From assembly GCA_019828545.1 (NCBI GenBank), contig JACVRA010000128.1, forward strand, positions 248,001-312,000: DNA of 64,000 bases, in the 5' to 3' direction. Origin of the DNA: Paracamarosporium sp. OC-R06-R3. Lineage: Eukaryota; Ascomycota; Dothideomycetes; Pleosporales; Didymosphaeriaceae. The position numbers and the translations under genes are program-made. Under the pieces are notes generated by a model. The model made no database searches. It was not told the origin of the DNA and saw only the letters and a list, made by a program, of their open reading frames with translations. Positions 35,027 to 46,096 of this stretch are shown piece by piece; the first letter of the stretch is position 1, and every line of letters begins with the position of its first letter.

Positions 35027-36130
35027 CTAAACGCCATCATTAAACTCATAATCCTTATCCCATCGTTTGTCCCAAGGTCTGCTGCTGTCTACGAAACGCA
35101 AATCTGTACCTACACGGATGACATTTTGGGGATCGAAGTTTATTGTCGAGGCATGGATCTGCTAAACGTGTCAGGAATGAAAGATATCCGTGATGCGCGA
35201 GAACACGTACCGTGTATGGAGTGTGCAATACGACATCTCCCGCCTCATAAGACGTCACCAACCATCGTCTTTCGAAAGTCTCACTGTACTCTCGTGGCCC
35301 GTCTGCGAGCAAGCCAGTAGACAGCATGTTTTGGTTGAATGCGTACTTGGCTTCTTCGTCTGTCAGGCCACTCTCTTTTGCTTTTCGCGTAAAATCTGCT
35401 TCGATTTCACGACCCAAAGTGTGGCCTCACTAGTCAGCAACATACTGATAGGCAAAGTAATTCGTCGCTTACCATTTTCAAGGTAGATCAATCCTCCTCC
35501 AGTAAGACTAATATCACCCATAGGTACCCAAGCAGTAAAACTGGTCGGTTCTCCATGTCTCAAGAAAATCTGATCGTAATGCACTCCAATAGCTTTGTTA
35601 CCAGGTGTGTTGTTTCTTAGCAAACTCCTTCGCACTCCTAGTGTGTTATCACCCCAACCCGAAATGCGGGCAATGGTGTCTCTGAGCACTGGATGCTTGC
35701 AAAACTTTTCCTTATACCAATCGGCATAGTGCGCCTGTAATGCCAGGTCGACAAATACCTCGGCAGTACCAGCTCCAGGTTTTCCGTTTCCTGGAGACGC
35801 GCCGGCACCGATGCCCGGGAAGTCTGTAGCGTCTTTGGCATCATCAAACACTCCTTCGACTGCTGCCGTGCCAGGCTTCAACACACCGCTTGGGGCCAGC
35901 ATCGCGAAGTATTCTTGGCGAGCCTTCAATACGTCTTCGCGAGGCAAAAGTCCCTTCAAAAACACGTAACCATCTTGTTCGTAGCGCCGACGAAGCTCCT
36001 CGACGGGCAGATCTGGAGAGGATTCCTTCAAAGGACCTACTTGCTCAGGGCGAAGAAGTCCATCATTCACGTAGAGCTTTTCGCCGTTGAAGCTGGGGAC
36101 CTCCCGCTCTGGGGATTCAGCGTGAGGCAT
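35027..36130 (-). CDS. Phytanoyl-CoA dioxygenase (PhyH)-family Fe(II)/2-oxoglutarate oxygenase
   Basis: Three exons: 35473-36130, 35211-35425 and 35027-35158, giving 334 aa. Double-stranded beta-helix oxygenase: iron ligands H184 and D186 in GVHYDQIF and H293 in TPYTIHAS; a 2-oxoglutarate-binding Arg in IRVGTDLRF (R306 or R312). N-terminal RYEQDGYVFLKGLLPREDV is the typical entry of PhyH proteins, followed by the long variable insert (FDDAKDATDFPGIGAG). No signal or targeting sequence, so probably cytosolic rather than a peroxisomal phytanoyl-CoA hydroxylase. Fungal members often tailor amino acids, peptides, alkaloids or terpenoids. Divergent from the Zn2Cys6 regulator and beside an MFS transporter. 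The last intron uses GTACGTG and places the distal His exactly. Substrate unknown. Confidence 0.92.
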
Positions 36131-36176
36131 AATGTCTGGAGATGGACACTGCGAAGTGGCTAACCAAAATGTGTAT

Positions 36177-36208
36177 ACTTGCAAGGGTGCAATACTTGCA
36201 AGGGTGCA
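36177..36208. repeat. Tandem repeat ACTTGCAAGGGTGCA, 17-bp period
   Basis: Two copies at 36177-36191 and 36194-36208, identical over 15 bases, about 47-78 bases upstream of the dioxygenase ATG. Position suggests the 5' leader or core promoter; role unknown. Confidence 0.8.
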
Positions 36209-36856
36209 CACAAAGTCTCAGCAATGCGAAAGGAGATCAAAAGCAGACTCTGGCCTCGCTTTTCAAGACTTATATATTGTATCTCCTTCGGCGCAAGAAT
36301 ACCTTTTCGAGCTCTTATACAGTAATATGACGACACGTGTAGGCGAGGATTTCCTCTTGCCGACCAGTGCCCCTATGTGGGGTTTCTACCCCGCTCCAAC
36401 CACCCGCCTCCGCTTGCCACGACAGTGTCAGGATGAAGCCAAACGATAGACTAAACAGTGTTTACTTCAGAAATAATCAAACCTCCAGTAAGACAATAAT
36501 GAGCCAAAGCAGGGAGCAGTACTAAGGAACGCCGGTAGTATGTGATCGCTTGTATATTATCCTTACAGTTCTCGACATCAGATTGCGGGGACGCGGGAGG
36601 CCTATCTTCTTAAGTGCGCTAGATCATATCTTTCGGATAGACAAGGGCATATCAACTTGCAGAAAAATCTAATTTGGTGTAGACTGTTGACTAGGCAGTG
36701 TAGAACGTCCAAAATGCTCTCGAATATGCCAGAGCGTACAATCGGCATTCCGGATTCTGCACCATCTGAAGCAAACACTGAGCAAGTCAGCGTCTGACGA
36801 ACAGCAGCCTTCTTGTTGGTCACGCTGGCCGTTTCCACTGAAAATTCAGGGCCTTA

Positions 36857-36866
36857 CCGCTGGCGG
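36857..36866. promoter_or_regulatory. CCG-N4-CGG site, candidate Zn2Cys6 binding element
   Basis: CCGCTGGCGG, an inverted CCG/CGG pair with four-base spacing, followed within 12 bases by further CGG/CCG triplets. It lies 125 bases upstream of the regulator start. Assignment as a binding site is inference from the general preference of binuclear-cluster factors. Confidence 0.35.
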
Positions 36867-36991
36867 CCCCGCTGCCGCCAACGTTAGCGCGGTAGTAGTT
36901 CGCACATCACTGTCGCCTCTCAACACAGAAGGCAATTCACCCCGACTACATGTCATCGCCTATCTGTGTCTCATCATAGGCCCTTCTTCCA

Positions 36992-39026
36992 ATGCCATGG
37001 TAGCTCCTCAAATCACAATGTCGGTCTGTGCTCACCAATACTTCTAGTAATCGCTGCCGTTCACGTCACTATCGCTGTACGTTATTTGATGAGAAGCATC
37101 GCGAATGCTGGCTGAGACGTGCTAGGCGACGGAAAGCAACCGAAATGCAGTCGTTGCGATCAAGCGAAGAAGGAATGTGTCTACGAGACAGGCAGAAGAT
37201 TCCGCCGATCTTCGATTCAAGAAAGCTTCAGCACAGCACAGCCCTGGGTTACGCTTCCTCCGCGCAGTATGAGGCACTGGCCAATTTATCGACATGAGCT
37301 GAAGAAGGACAGTTCAGTTCCTCGATGAATCTCACGAGATCCGCTCTCAGTATGCACACGAAGCAGACGATGCCTTCAGTGCGCCATCGACCCCGCTGAA
37401 TCAATCGTCGGATCAGCATTCTTCCGGCGCCAATGTTCACGATACGCCCTCGGTGACCAGTCCAACAGAAGGTTTCACCGTTCTATCGCTGCTCAACTCT
37501 GAGCCTAGTGTTCATCTACAACCTTACAGTGCTCCACCGCCCCCTACATCATACAGCTTACCCGTTTCGCCTCATGTACCAGACCCAGATGAGTCGCACA
37601 GCTTCGTTTACCAGCCACCCCCAGGCGCACGAGTGCTATGGCCCTTAGAAAGCGAACAAGAAGCTATGCTCCTACAGCATTATGTTGAAAACATCGCTCT
37701 ATTTGTATGACATCTCAAATAACGCTAACAAATACTAATCTATCTCAGTTTGACATGGTTGACAATAGATGCCACTTTGGTGTGCATGTTGTTCAACGAG
37801 CCAAAACGAACAGCACCTTGATGAATGCCATTCTTGCTCTATCTGCACGACAACTTAGTCGAACCAGCGATTTTGATCCGTACGTCGCGGACGCTTACTA
37901 CCAGCGCTGCTTTGAGACGCTGATACCGGCGCTCAACGACAACATCGCCATACGCGACGAGTCACTCCTCGCTGCGACCATCATTCTTAGGCTTATGGAA
38001 GAGATGAATATATCAATTATCGGCTCCGACCCACAAGGCCACCTTTTCGGGACGCAGGCCATCATTCGTGCGGCCGAGCAATCATATGTTGGAACTACCG
38101 GACCCAATTTCCGCCAAGCCATCTATTGGGCTGCCTTTCGACAAGAACTTTGGATATCGCTCATGACGCAAAGGGCCTTCCAGTTGCACATTTTCCCTGC
38201 AGATCGATCAATGGGCCCGGCAGACGATTCAATCTGGGCTACACGAACGATCGCACATCTTGGCGATGTGTGCAATTTCGCATTCGGAGAGGATAGACAT
38301 AGCGTGCTACGGTACAGCCAATTGATGGACGAAAACAAGGTGTGGAGGACACAAAGACCTGGAAGTTTTGTATGTGTGACGCGATCGCTATCAGTAACTC
38401 ATATTACTTCTCCGTATTGTTGGAAATAAGCTAACTTCATCTTCACCTTTAGGACCCATTCTTCTGGAGACAGGATCGAGACGGAAGTGGTAGGAACTTC
38501 CCAGATATCAGGTATCATGAGAAAACGCATGGTAAGTTTCGGCGTCCTTCGACTTGCATAGTTGCTGACTATGTCCAACAGCTATGGGCAACCAATACAA
38601 CACTCTTGCGCACATGTTGCTTGTGGTCCACGACCCAACAATTCCTCAACTTGGTCCTTCACATAAGCAGTCACGCGCAGTTGTTGATGTATGTCATATC
38701 TCTCCGGTTATGTATACGCTACTGAATCATTACGTAGAAAATGGTCCAAGAAGACGTGCGTACCTTGTGTGGCGTGGCACTCTCTAACATGAAGGTATTC
38801 CCCTGCATATTCGTTGCTTGTTTTGCAATAGCACTCGGTAAGTGGACAAGATGTCCACTAGAATATGTACAGTAGCTGATGAGATGTAGTCGGTGATCGA
38901 TTCAACGTGCGTGAAGATCAGGAGCGACTTCGCGACTTGTGGTTTACCTGCGAGCGATCGCACGGCTTCCCTCCGACAACGACTGTTCTACAGCTAGAAG
39001 AGTCGTGGGGATGGTCTCATAGTTGA
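36992..39026 (+). CDS. Zn(II)2Cys6 transcription factor with Fungal_trans_2-type domain
   Basis: Nuclear regulator, likely controlling the adjoining P450/PLP/MFS/PhyH genes. Nine exons: 36992-36999, 37048-37076, 37126-37266, 37313-37704, 37749-38369, 38453-38531, 38582-38688, 38738-38837 and 38890-39026, giving 537 aa. The binuclear cluster is at the extreme N-terminus, C3-x2-C6-x6-C13-x6-C20-x2-C23-x6-C30 (MPCNRCRSRHYRC then DGKQPKCSRCDQAKKEC), and is interrupted by two introns; the first exon has only 8 coding bases. A linker (IQFLDESHEIRSQYA, Pro/Ser-rich) leads to the regulatory domain starting FFDMVDNRCHFGVHVVQRA, with MNAILALSARQLSR and ESLLAATIILRLMEEM as in PF11951-like proteins. An in-frame stop precedes the ATG. 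All nine exons close in frame; borders of the later ones are the least certain. Confidence 0.85.
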
Positions 39027-39129
39027 GTTGAAACTGCGTATGGAAGAGAGATGACGGGTTGTTTCTAGACCAATGCAGGGATAAGGATAAATTAAAGAAG
39101 TGATTGGTGAACGCGCCATACGATCATCA

Positions 39130-40722
39130 CTACCTCATACCGTATCCGTACGGCGCCATGTACATCGAGCCTCCGAATGGCGGAGCACCGTATGGGTCAT
39201 ATGGATCATATGGATCGTATGGGTCGTATGGGTCGTAGGGGTCATATGGATCGCCTGGGTCGTATGGATCGTATGGATCGTATGTGAAATATGGATCGTA
39301 TGGAATAGGTGGAACAGGTGGAAATCCCGCAAAAATAGGCACTCGGTTCAGACTATCATCGCTTTCATAACCGCTTGGAGCGAACGTACCGAAAACGCGC
39401 ATGTTGCCATGGCCGCGCTTTCCTCCCATTCTTCGAGGCGGTCGGGGAAACCCACCAGGGGGTCCAGCGTGTCCGGCGCTGGCGAGTGGATTGGGTCCCG
39501 GACGTGCGGGCGCTTGTTGTGCCCAGTGGGCCTGCTGCTGCTGTTTTGCGAACTGTGCTTTCAGCCTTGCATGACCTTGCCTCATCTGTTTCGTTCGCTT
39601 TGCTTGATTGATGTTGGGTGGCATAGGCGAAGAAGTCTCTTCTAACTTAGACAACATCTTCTTATATTTGCCCCTCACATATTCTAGTACCTCGTCCGAT
39701 TTTGGCCTTTTCGTATGATCTTTGTTCATCGACTCCATGATCGCATGATTTAGTGTCCTTGAATATCCCGGTGCCGGTTCTGTGTGGTCGAAAAAGGGCA
39801 TGTTCATCACGTTGCAAATACAGCCCATGACTGCCGCAAGCTGCCATACGTCTGAGCGGGCGACAAATGCTGGTGATTCCGGAGGTGTCCAACCCGGCGT
39901 GCAGAAAGAGGCTTGTGCGCGGTTATTGTTTGTCTCGTTCCAGATATGTCTTCTATTTAACGCGCATCCAAAATCGGCCAGCTTAAGAGTGTAGTGCGTT
40001 GTCTGGCCCTTGGGCGTGCCATTAGCGACAAGAATATTTTCTACCTTGATGTCTCGATGGAACACCATGTCCCACGAGTTCTCGTAGTCCTCGGCATTCC
40101 TATTCTTGAATCTCGCTTTGGGGTCTGGTCCATAGTGACAATACGTAAGGGCATCGAAGAGCTGAATAAACCATTCCCACACGTCGATCTCGTTGAACAG
40201 CGTCCCCTCTCTACCGTTCGCCCTAGATTCGATAAATGTCTCCAATCCGCCGATATCACATAAGTCCAGATAGATGCTCGCCTCGCATCGCTTCCTGTCC
40301 ACGTAATGGTCTACCATCCTCGTAATATGAGGATGTGAGGGTTTGGAAAGATATTTAAGGATGACGATCTCCCGCAGGACGGCGCCGTCGTCGACCATTT
40401 CTTTCTTAGCGCGCTTCTCGATGTATTGTTTGCCTTTTCGATCTTTGACAATGTAGACTCCGCCGTTAAGAGCGCCTTTGTTCTCGGCTCCTAATTTTCG
40501 GACTCGTGTCCAATCCATTGCTGGACGTTTTTGGAGCTTGTTCGCTTCTTCGAGATTCTTATGGACATTGTGTTTTCTGTGTGGCGGGCCGTGTCGTGGA
40601 TGTCGCCCGCCTTTCCCTAGGCTCATCAACATCTGTTTATCAGGCAGCTATCCTACTGGTATCCGCTTACCGAAGCCTCCTCCCATCCCCAATCCTCTCA
40701 TATTTCCATGATGATGTTGCAT
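39130..40722 (-). CDS. NEK/NIMA-like Ser/Thr protein kinase with Tyr-Asp-Pro repeat tail
   Basis: Two exons, 40671-40722 and 39130-40616, giving 512 aa. Kinase landmarks: loose glycine loop (LGAENKGALNGGVYIV), Lys in QYIEKRAKK, catalytic HRDIKVENIL, DFG in LADFGCALNRR and a PPE version of APE (TPGWTPPESP). The catalytic core is followed by a basic/Gln-rich linker (KAQFAKQQQQAHWAQQ), a Pro/Gly stretch (GPPGGFPRPPRRMGGKRG) and an extended run of DPY triplets before the end GYGMR. The kinase set resembles fungal NEK-like orphan kinases; the catalytic residues look intact, so activity is likely. The start (MQHHHGNMRGLGMGGGF) depends on a 54-base intron with acceptor CCTAG; a start inside exon 2 is an alternative. 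Convergent with the regulator gene, 103 bases apart. Confidence 0.85.
39190..39300 (-). repeat. 9-bp coding repeat (Asp-Pro-Tyr triplets) in kinase tail
   Basis: On the plus strand the unit is close to GGRTCRTAT, repeated about twelve times with small changes, and translates on the minus strand as a run of DPY triplets (one as DPG). In-frame 9-bp units make length variation without frame loss likely. Confidence 0.85.
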
Positions 40723-43700
40723 GGTGTGCGTTACTTATAGTCGTAGTCGTTGGGTTATTTGTAAAATGTTATGTTTAGGAACTACAAGCGCAATTAAAAT
40801 AGCAGCACGGAGATAGGAATGCTTTCGAAATACTTGGTGAAGCTTACAGACGATGAAAATATGGCTATGTGATGGAGGTTATGCTTGAATTTTGTAATTC
40901 TCCTTCTAACGACCTCTAGTCCATTGATCGAACGCATCGCCATATCAATCTTCTAAGTCACTATCCATCTTTGAAAGGTTGATTTCATTTTCATCGTCTT
41001 CCCAATGTCTATCTGTACAAGCTAATTGTGTGTCTCGCTCCGCTTCTGATATATTCCATTGGTTTTTTTTTTCACTGGAAACATAAGTGGCACTGGTGTT
41101 ACAATACGAATAAGTGATACTAAGTGGAGTGACTCTTTCATCCACTAAGATTCAAATAGATCGGAGCGTGATGTGGGAAATGCCGCACTTCCTAACTCCC
41201 TAACTCTCGATGAGGAGCCCAATGGTTCGTCCGATGGAGTTGTTGAGCGGCATGAAGACTTGAGAGCCGGTCACGCGTGGGTAAAGAGTATAGGTGAGGG
41301 TCATCGTTGCTTTTGCTGGAAGAACTTTGCGATCATTTTCTCGATATCGTCGCATGATAGAAAGCCAGACCGCAGAAGTCAATCTTTGTCGGCCTGTTTC
41401 ATGTCTCATCCTTGGTCACACCTAACGTGACTACACTACTGTAGTTGAAATGTGAGCAAACAGACGAAACTGCGCCGTGCATCGTTTAGGAATTTCCACT
41501 GAGTTTCCGTCAATCCACCGTCATCGTTGGAACGAATAATGGGAATCGGCTCGTGACACCACGAGGATGACTCGCTGCATCACGGACTTCCGCACCCAGC
41601 CGCCTCCCTCGTTTATCGCTAGCAAAAGACCCGAATCGACCGTGATAGCTCCACAACACCTAATCACCGTGACCACTTCGCTACCTATATTTGCGCGATC
41701 CCATCAGCCCTACCTCGCCTACCCTTCTCTCTTGCTGACAACATCCCTCCGAACTCCGATCCGCACAATCTCCGGGCCCTCAACTCGGCCTCACCACTCA
41801 CAAACCCCACTTGTTAGGAGAATTTACTGGAAAAAGCTACGATACGGAAAGCAAGCGTGTAAGCTTAGGTTACCTGACCGTGCGGTGTTCTCTCCTCGAA
41901 ATGGGAATTCTTCCTCACGCGCTAAGGTATCAAGGCACCAACTCCGGCCGCTTTGGGGGCCATCGTCAACTTTTGAAACGGAGTTTAACGCAAGTCGTTG
42001 CTTGTCTGCTGCTCAACCTAAACGCATTACGCAACAGTAGGTTTAGATCATGCCAGCTGTTTTGGTGGAGAGCGCTCCGCTGGCAATCGTTGTCGGACTA
42101 GTTGTCGGGCCCACTACGTAAACGTTTCTCACCAGCATCCAGCTAAACGAGGTTCGGACCATTTGTTGCCGGTAGATATGGAACCTCCTGAGAATACAGA
42201 AACGCACGCCACAGGGGGATGTAGGTATTGAATTGGTGCGAGTGGCGCACACGCGGTAATGAGGCGCACGCGCGTTGAGAAGGTGCGCCTGGAAGACCGG
42301 AGCAAGAAGAGCCTGTTCCGTGACGATAACTGTTTTCACGCTGCGGCGTACAAAGCACATTTTGGGGGCCACGGAAGATTTCTAGCGTCATTTTTTTTGC
42401 GATCGGACGAGGTGGAGCTGTTGGTTCTTGAAGTAGTTCTAGTTATGCCATCGAGATGGTCCCTCGTTCCAAGCAAGACTACGGCCGTACATCCTCGCAT
42501 CAAGACTGCCCACGACGCAAGGCCATAAATTGATTCATGAGTCGTGCACACCTCCTTTTTGTACCATGAGGAAGGCACGAAGGAACAGGATTTATACAAC
42601 TCGCGTATCTGTGGGGCTGGGCCAGGATTGTTGGATAACCCTGAACAACAGCACCCGTTCAAGCTATCAACTTACGAACGGCGTCATATAAGGAGACATG
42701 TGATCATTGATGCTAGTGGTTTTGTGGCCTTGGTGCGTTGCATGTTGTGCGTTGTGTCCTTGTTGTCGACGTCACATGCTCATGCACGTGAGTAAGCTTC
42801 GTAGGATTTGTTCGTGTTGTCCAACATGTCTAGTTTCAAGGTCAACAACTACCTCGCGTCTTCCGTCGCATTGCTCGTTTATATGATTTTTTGGCGGTGC
42901 TATAACCAGAGTTTCTTTCTGTCCAGAATACGAAAGAGGAGATCAGATTATCCTTTCCCTTGACGGCAACCGATAATAGGCTATCATAATCCTAGCCTGC
43001 ACAAGTAGCTCCTTATAAAAAAAATTTGTTGACGTCGGCATTTACCTTTCACGGTGAAACGTTACCATGCTGTGTCATCAACGTCGATTATCACTCGATC
43101 ATGATCCGTCTGTGATGACATTGCGATTGACCGCATCTTGCACCCACAAAACGAAGGTGGCAGGAGCGAAGGGCGAAATGGCCAAGCTAATAGCGTTCAG
43201 CCGCAAGCTGGTTACGTGCGAATAGTCGGGAGGCGCACTGTGATGAGGTCAACAGGACTTGGTCAGCAATTACTCTGACTATATTGGTTTCATCCGAACG
43301 AGCACTCGCGCATCTGTCGGAGTGGTGCTTGTTTTGGTGGATGACAAGGAGTCGCCTATTCGAGTACAGTTCGTTGGTGTGCTTTGTGCTCGGCAGATTC
43401 GGATTAGGCGTTCCAGGATACTCGTTGTGGCCTGGGACGCTAGACATGCCTAGGTCCGTTTCCTAATGATCCTGTCAGGGCGGCAGTGGGTGGTCGACGA
43501 GGCTGTGAGGACAAAGAAAAGCATCGAAGTCACGGTACAGCTAGGTTCGGTATTGATCGGGTTACAGTACTGGCTAGACGGGGCAAGTCGCCTGGAAGGC
43601 GTGCTGGGAGGCCTGCAACAGCTTCATGTTTTCTACGCCGCTTGAACGACCCGTGCGGAAGAGTTCCACTCGGTACGGAAGTGTTTTGCGGCGGAGACGG

Positions 43701-44908
43701 TGCAGTGTTTCGGGCGTACTGCAACAGCGCACGGGTTGCCTATTCGGTTGGTGGGCAAGGGCGGGTGATCATCAGCATGTTCCCCACGAAATGGCTCGAG
43801 CAAGCGGCTGGTCAATTTCGTTTGCTCTCTCGTCGCGGCACCGCCGTGACGGTTGCATCGTGCCACTGAGAGCGATGAGGGGAGAGTTTGAGTGGGCTCG
43901 GACGACTTAGGCATGGTGCGCCTATTCTTAGTCGGGAGCGCAGCGAGGCAGTGCACGCTGCTGTCCCCTGGCAGATCACCACAAAATCGCCGTCCGCATC
44001 GTCTTTGCCCGACCGAGCATGGCCAAGCACGCAGAGAGTGCGCTGAGGCGAGCAGCTGCGGCGGAGCGTCTCGTCTCGTCTGCGGTGCTGCCGTCAGGTA
44101 TCAGGTCCGGACTGAGCAGAGCCCTAAGCGGACTGCACACGCGCGACTCGCGAATCCCAACACCTCAAGCCTCGCGGGGGGCACGCTCCACTGCCTAGCC
44201 AACCGCAGTGTTGGCCTGAGATCCTGCAGACGGGTCCTTTGTCACGGTCTTCTGAAATATGGGCGGTCTCGCAGCAATCTCCGCAAAGGCCTCTTCGTAC
44301 GCTTTGGGTACCTGATAGCGCCCGCTCACTGCTCCGCTCCGACCACTGGAGAAGTGCGTTGCCAGGACAAGCAAGAGGTCAGGCCTGACGTCCCAAGGAG
44401 CGTTGCTCTGCTACCGGATACATATCGTCGCGGCTGCGCTCCGTCATCGTTCGCCCAAGGTTGCCGCACCCCTGCGCCTATTCACCGACTGCGCCGCTCT
44501 CCAATCCAGCCATAATCATATACAACCTCGCGTCCTTCCCTGCCTAGACAGACTACGTTCCTGCATTGTCGACTGGCTCCACTGTTGCACCAATCTGCAG
44601 CCAGGCTCTGGACCACACTATCTGGCTGAACATCGCCGCATGCAGCACCCCAGCATCTATTGCCCCTGCAACCGTTGCTGCAGCCCCTACTGCCGACCCG
44701 GCTCGTACCCTGGCGTATCGCCAGCCTGGAATACCACCTGCACGACTTCGATAGTATTTCTTGTAGAATGATACCCGACGCACAGCTGCTGACGGGCTCA
44801 ACGACTCTCGCCACCTGCAATCAAGATCTGTCGTTGACTGCCAAGTCGCTCCTCTCGTCCAGCTTCATATTTCTCACAGTGTCCCCGGACACGAAACAGC
44901 ACGAGGCC
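40723..44908. other. Gene-poor stretch, 4.2 kb
   Basis: No gene supported. The first 450 bases hold the kinase promoter. Short open frames occur on both strands but show no family pattern, splice logic or codon coherence. From about 44.4 kb the plus strand turns C-rich, like a long leader of the following gene. One 59-codon frame at 43466-43645 is noted among the findings. No transposon ends or obvious long repeats were seen. Confidence 0.45.
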
Positions 44909-46096
44909 ATGGCGAATCGACCGCGCAGTAGCACAAACGGCGACGACACAGAGCTATGGTTCAGCATGCCAAGCAGCAGACGCCACCAAGAACAGTCCGC
45001 CTACCAAGCTACAATGAACCGGCACCACGCTACTCGACCCGCCTCGGCAAGTCAACCACCTGTACCATTAATATCTGCGACCGTACAGCTCGACAAACCA
45101 CTTCCACCATCCCCCGAATCCCTGAGGAAGAGGAACAAACCTGGCTTGCTCAATCTGATGAAGAAGAAGCCCTCCGACAGCCTCGACCCGTTCCATCTCC
45201 AACCCGAGCCTTTACACGCACATAGGCGCTCTTCTTCCAACGGAAATCTGAGCCCTGAGCCGTACACGAATCACTACCAGTCTCGTAGCATGCCGAGTTC
45301 ACCTCTTCAGTATAGTCCACCACACCCTTCGGACATGCAGCGCGCTCGTTCAGCCGCTGGACACTACGCAGACATGACTCAGTACCAACCGTACTCTCCG
45401 CGGCCACAAATATCGGAACAACAGCGCGCAGTTTCAATGGGCACTTCTTTCGAGCCGTCCCCTCCACGCCCACGGAGAGGTTCTACGTTTCCAGAATCAA
45501 ACCCAATGTCTTCCCCAACAGCCCGCGAATCCGTCTCCGATGCTCCTCGGCCGCATACCTGGGTTTCTCCTACCGAGACGTTCGGAGACGCTACCGACTT
45601 CCATCTGTTTGCAGAAGCCACTGCAGGTCTACCTGGCGGCTTCGACCCTCTTTCACCGACGGAATCCCCGCGTCTGCAAGGCTCGCTATTTGCGAGCGGT
45701 AACCGGAATGATAGGATACCGTTGCTGGCCCGAAATACCTCGACCCAACCGGTTCCGGTCGCTCCAGTACCTGAATACGAATGGGCACCGCGGCAAGCCC
45801 CAAGAGACTATTCAGTATCCAGCTCGGCGCTTCCCCAAGTCTCTAGCTCGGCTCTTCCACGACGCGATTCGTACGATATCAACGCACCCTCCTCTCCACG
45901 TATGTCCAATCTAAACGCCATCAATCTGGAGCTCGAAAGACTTGGCTTGTCAGAGAATGAACGCCCACCTGATGATGAGCTCCCGGACTACGCACAAAGT
46001 CAAGCCGAAATGGCCGCACTGAAGCGGAAGGAAGCCTCTGCGCGAGCTCGAGAACTGGAATCACGATGGAACTTAGCTCGTGGATGGAGGCGATAA
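44909..46096 (+). CDS. Disordered Pro/Ser-rich protein, unknown function
   Basis: Intronless, 395 aa, starting MANRPRSSTNGDDTELWF. Dominated by Ser, Pro and Arg: KPLPPSPESLRKRNKPG, PSSPLQYSPPHPSD, EPSPPRPRRGSTFPE. Many SP/TP dipeptides make it a probable phosphoprotein. The only part that looks structured is the C-terminal 70 residues: NLNAINLELERLGLSENERPP, an acidic DDELPDYAQSQAEMAAL motif (containing LPDY) and a charged helix KRKEASARARELESRWNLARGW. That end is the conserved-looking segment. The frame is open further upstream, but the chosen ATG is the first that is followed by coherent coding sequence. Family not recognised; no function assigned. Confidence 0.8.
   Translation: MANRPRSSTNGDDTELWFSMPSSRRHQEQSAYQATMNRHHATRPASASQPPVPLISATVQLDKPLPPSPESLRKRNKPGLLNLMKKKPSDSLDPFHLQPEPLHAHRRSSSNGNLSPEPYTNHYQSRSMPSSPLQYSPPHPSDMQRARSAAGHYADMTQYQPYSPRPQISEQQRAVSMGTSFEPSPPRPRRGSTFPESNPMSSPTARESVSDAPRPHTWVSPTETFGDATDFHLFAEATAGLPGGFDPLSPTESPRLQGSLFASGNRNDRIPLLARNTSTQPVPVAPVPEYEWAPRQAPRDYSVSSSALPQVSSSALPRRDSYDINAPSSPRMSNLNAINLELERLGLSENERPPDDELPDYAQSQAEMAALKRKEASARARELESRWNLARGWRR

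Larger units (their letters stand above)
36131..36991. promoter_or_regulatory. Divergent promoter between PhyH gene and Zn2Cys6 regulator
   Basis: 861 bases between divergent starts. Contains a 17-bp tandem repeat next to the PhyH start and, near the regulator start, a GC-rich patch (36857-36878) with CCG/CGG half-sites. Zn2Cys6 factors commonly recognise paired CGG/CCG triplets, so this may be the pathway control region. No gene supported inside it. Confidence 0.45.

Noticed and set aside
36602..36838. Minus-strand 78-codon frame in the PhyH/regulator promoter
   Set aside because: No family match, and it lies in a divergent promoter; insufficient support.
28753..39026. PKS, NRPS or terpene-synthase backbone in the accessory block
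   Set aside because: All genes in the interval are accounted for, and none carries ketosynthase, adenylation or terpene cyclase motifs.
41567..42040. Plus-strand 157-codon Pro/Ser/Arg-rich frame
   Set aside because: Looks like translated leader-type sequence; no domain, targeting signal or conserved motif.
43892..44515. Plus-strand 207-codon frame before the disordered-protein gene
   Set aside because: Arg/Cys-rich, no coherent pattern; better explained as leader or promoter sequence.
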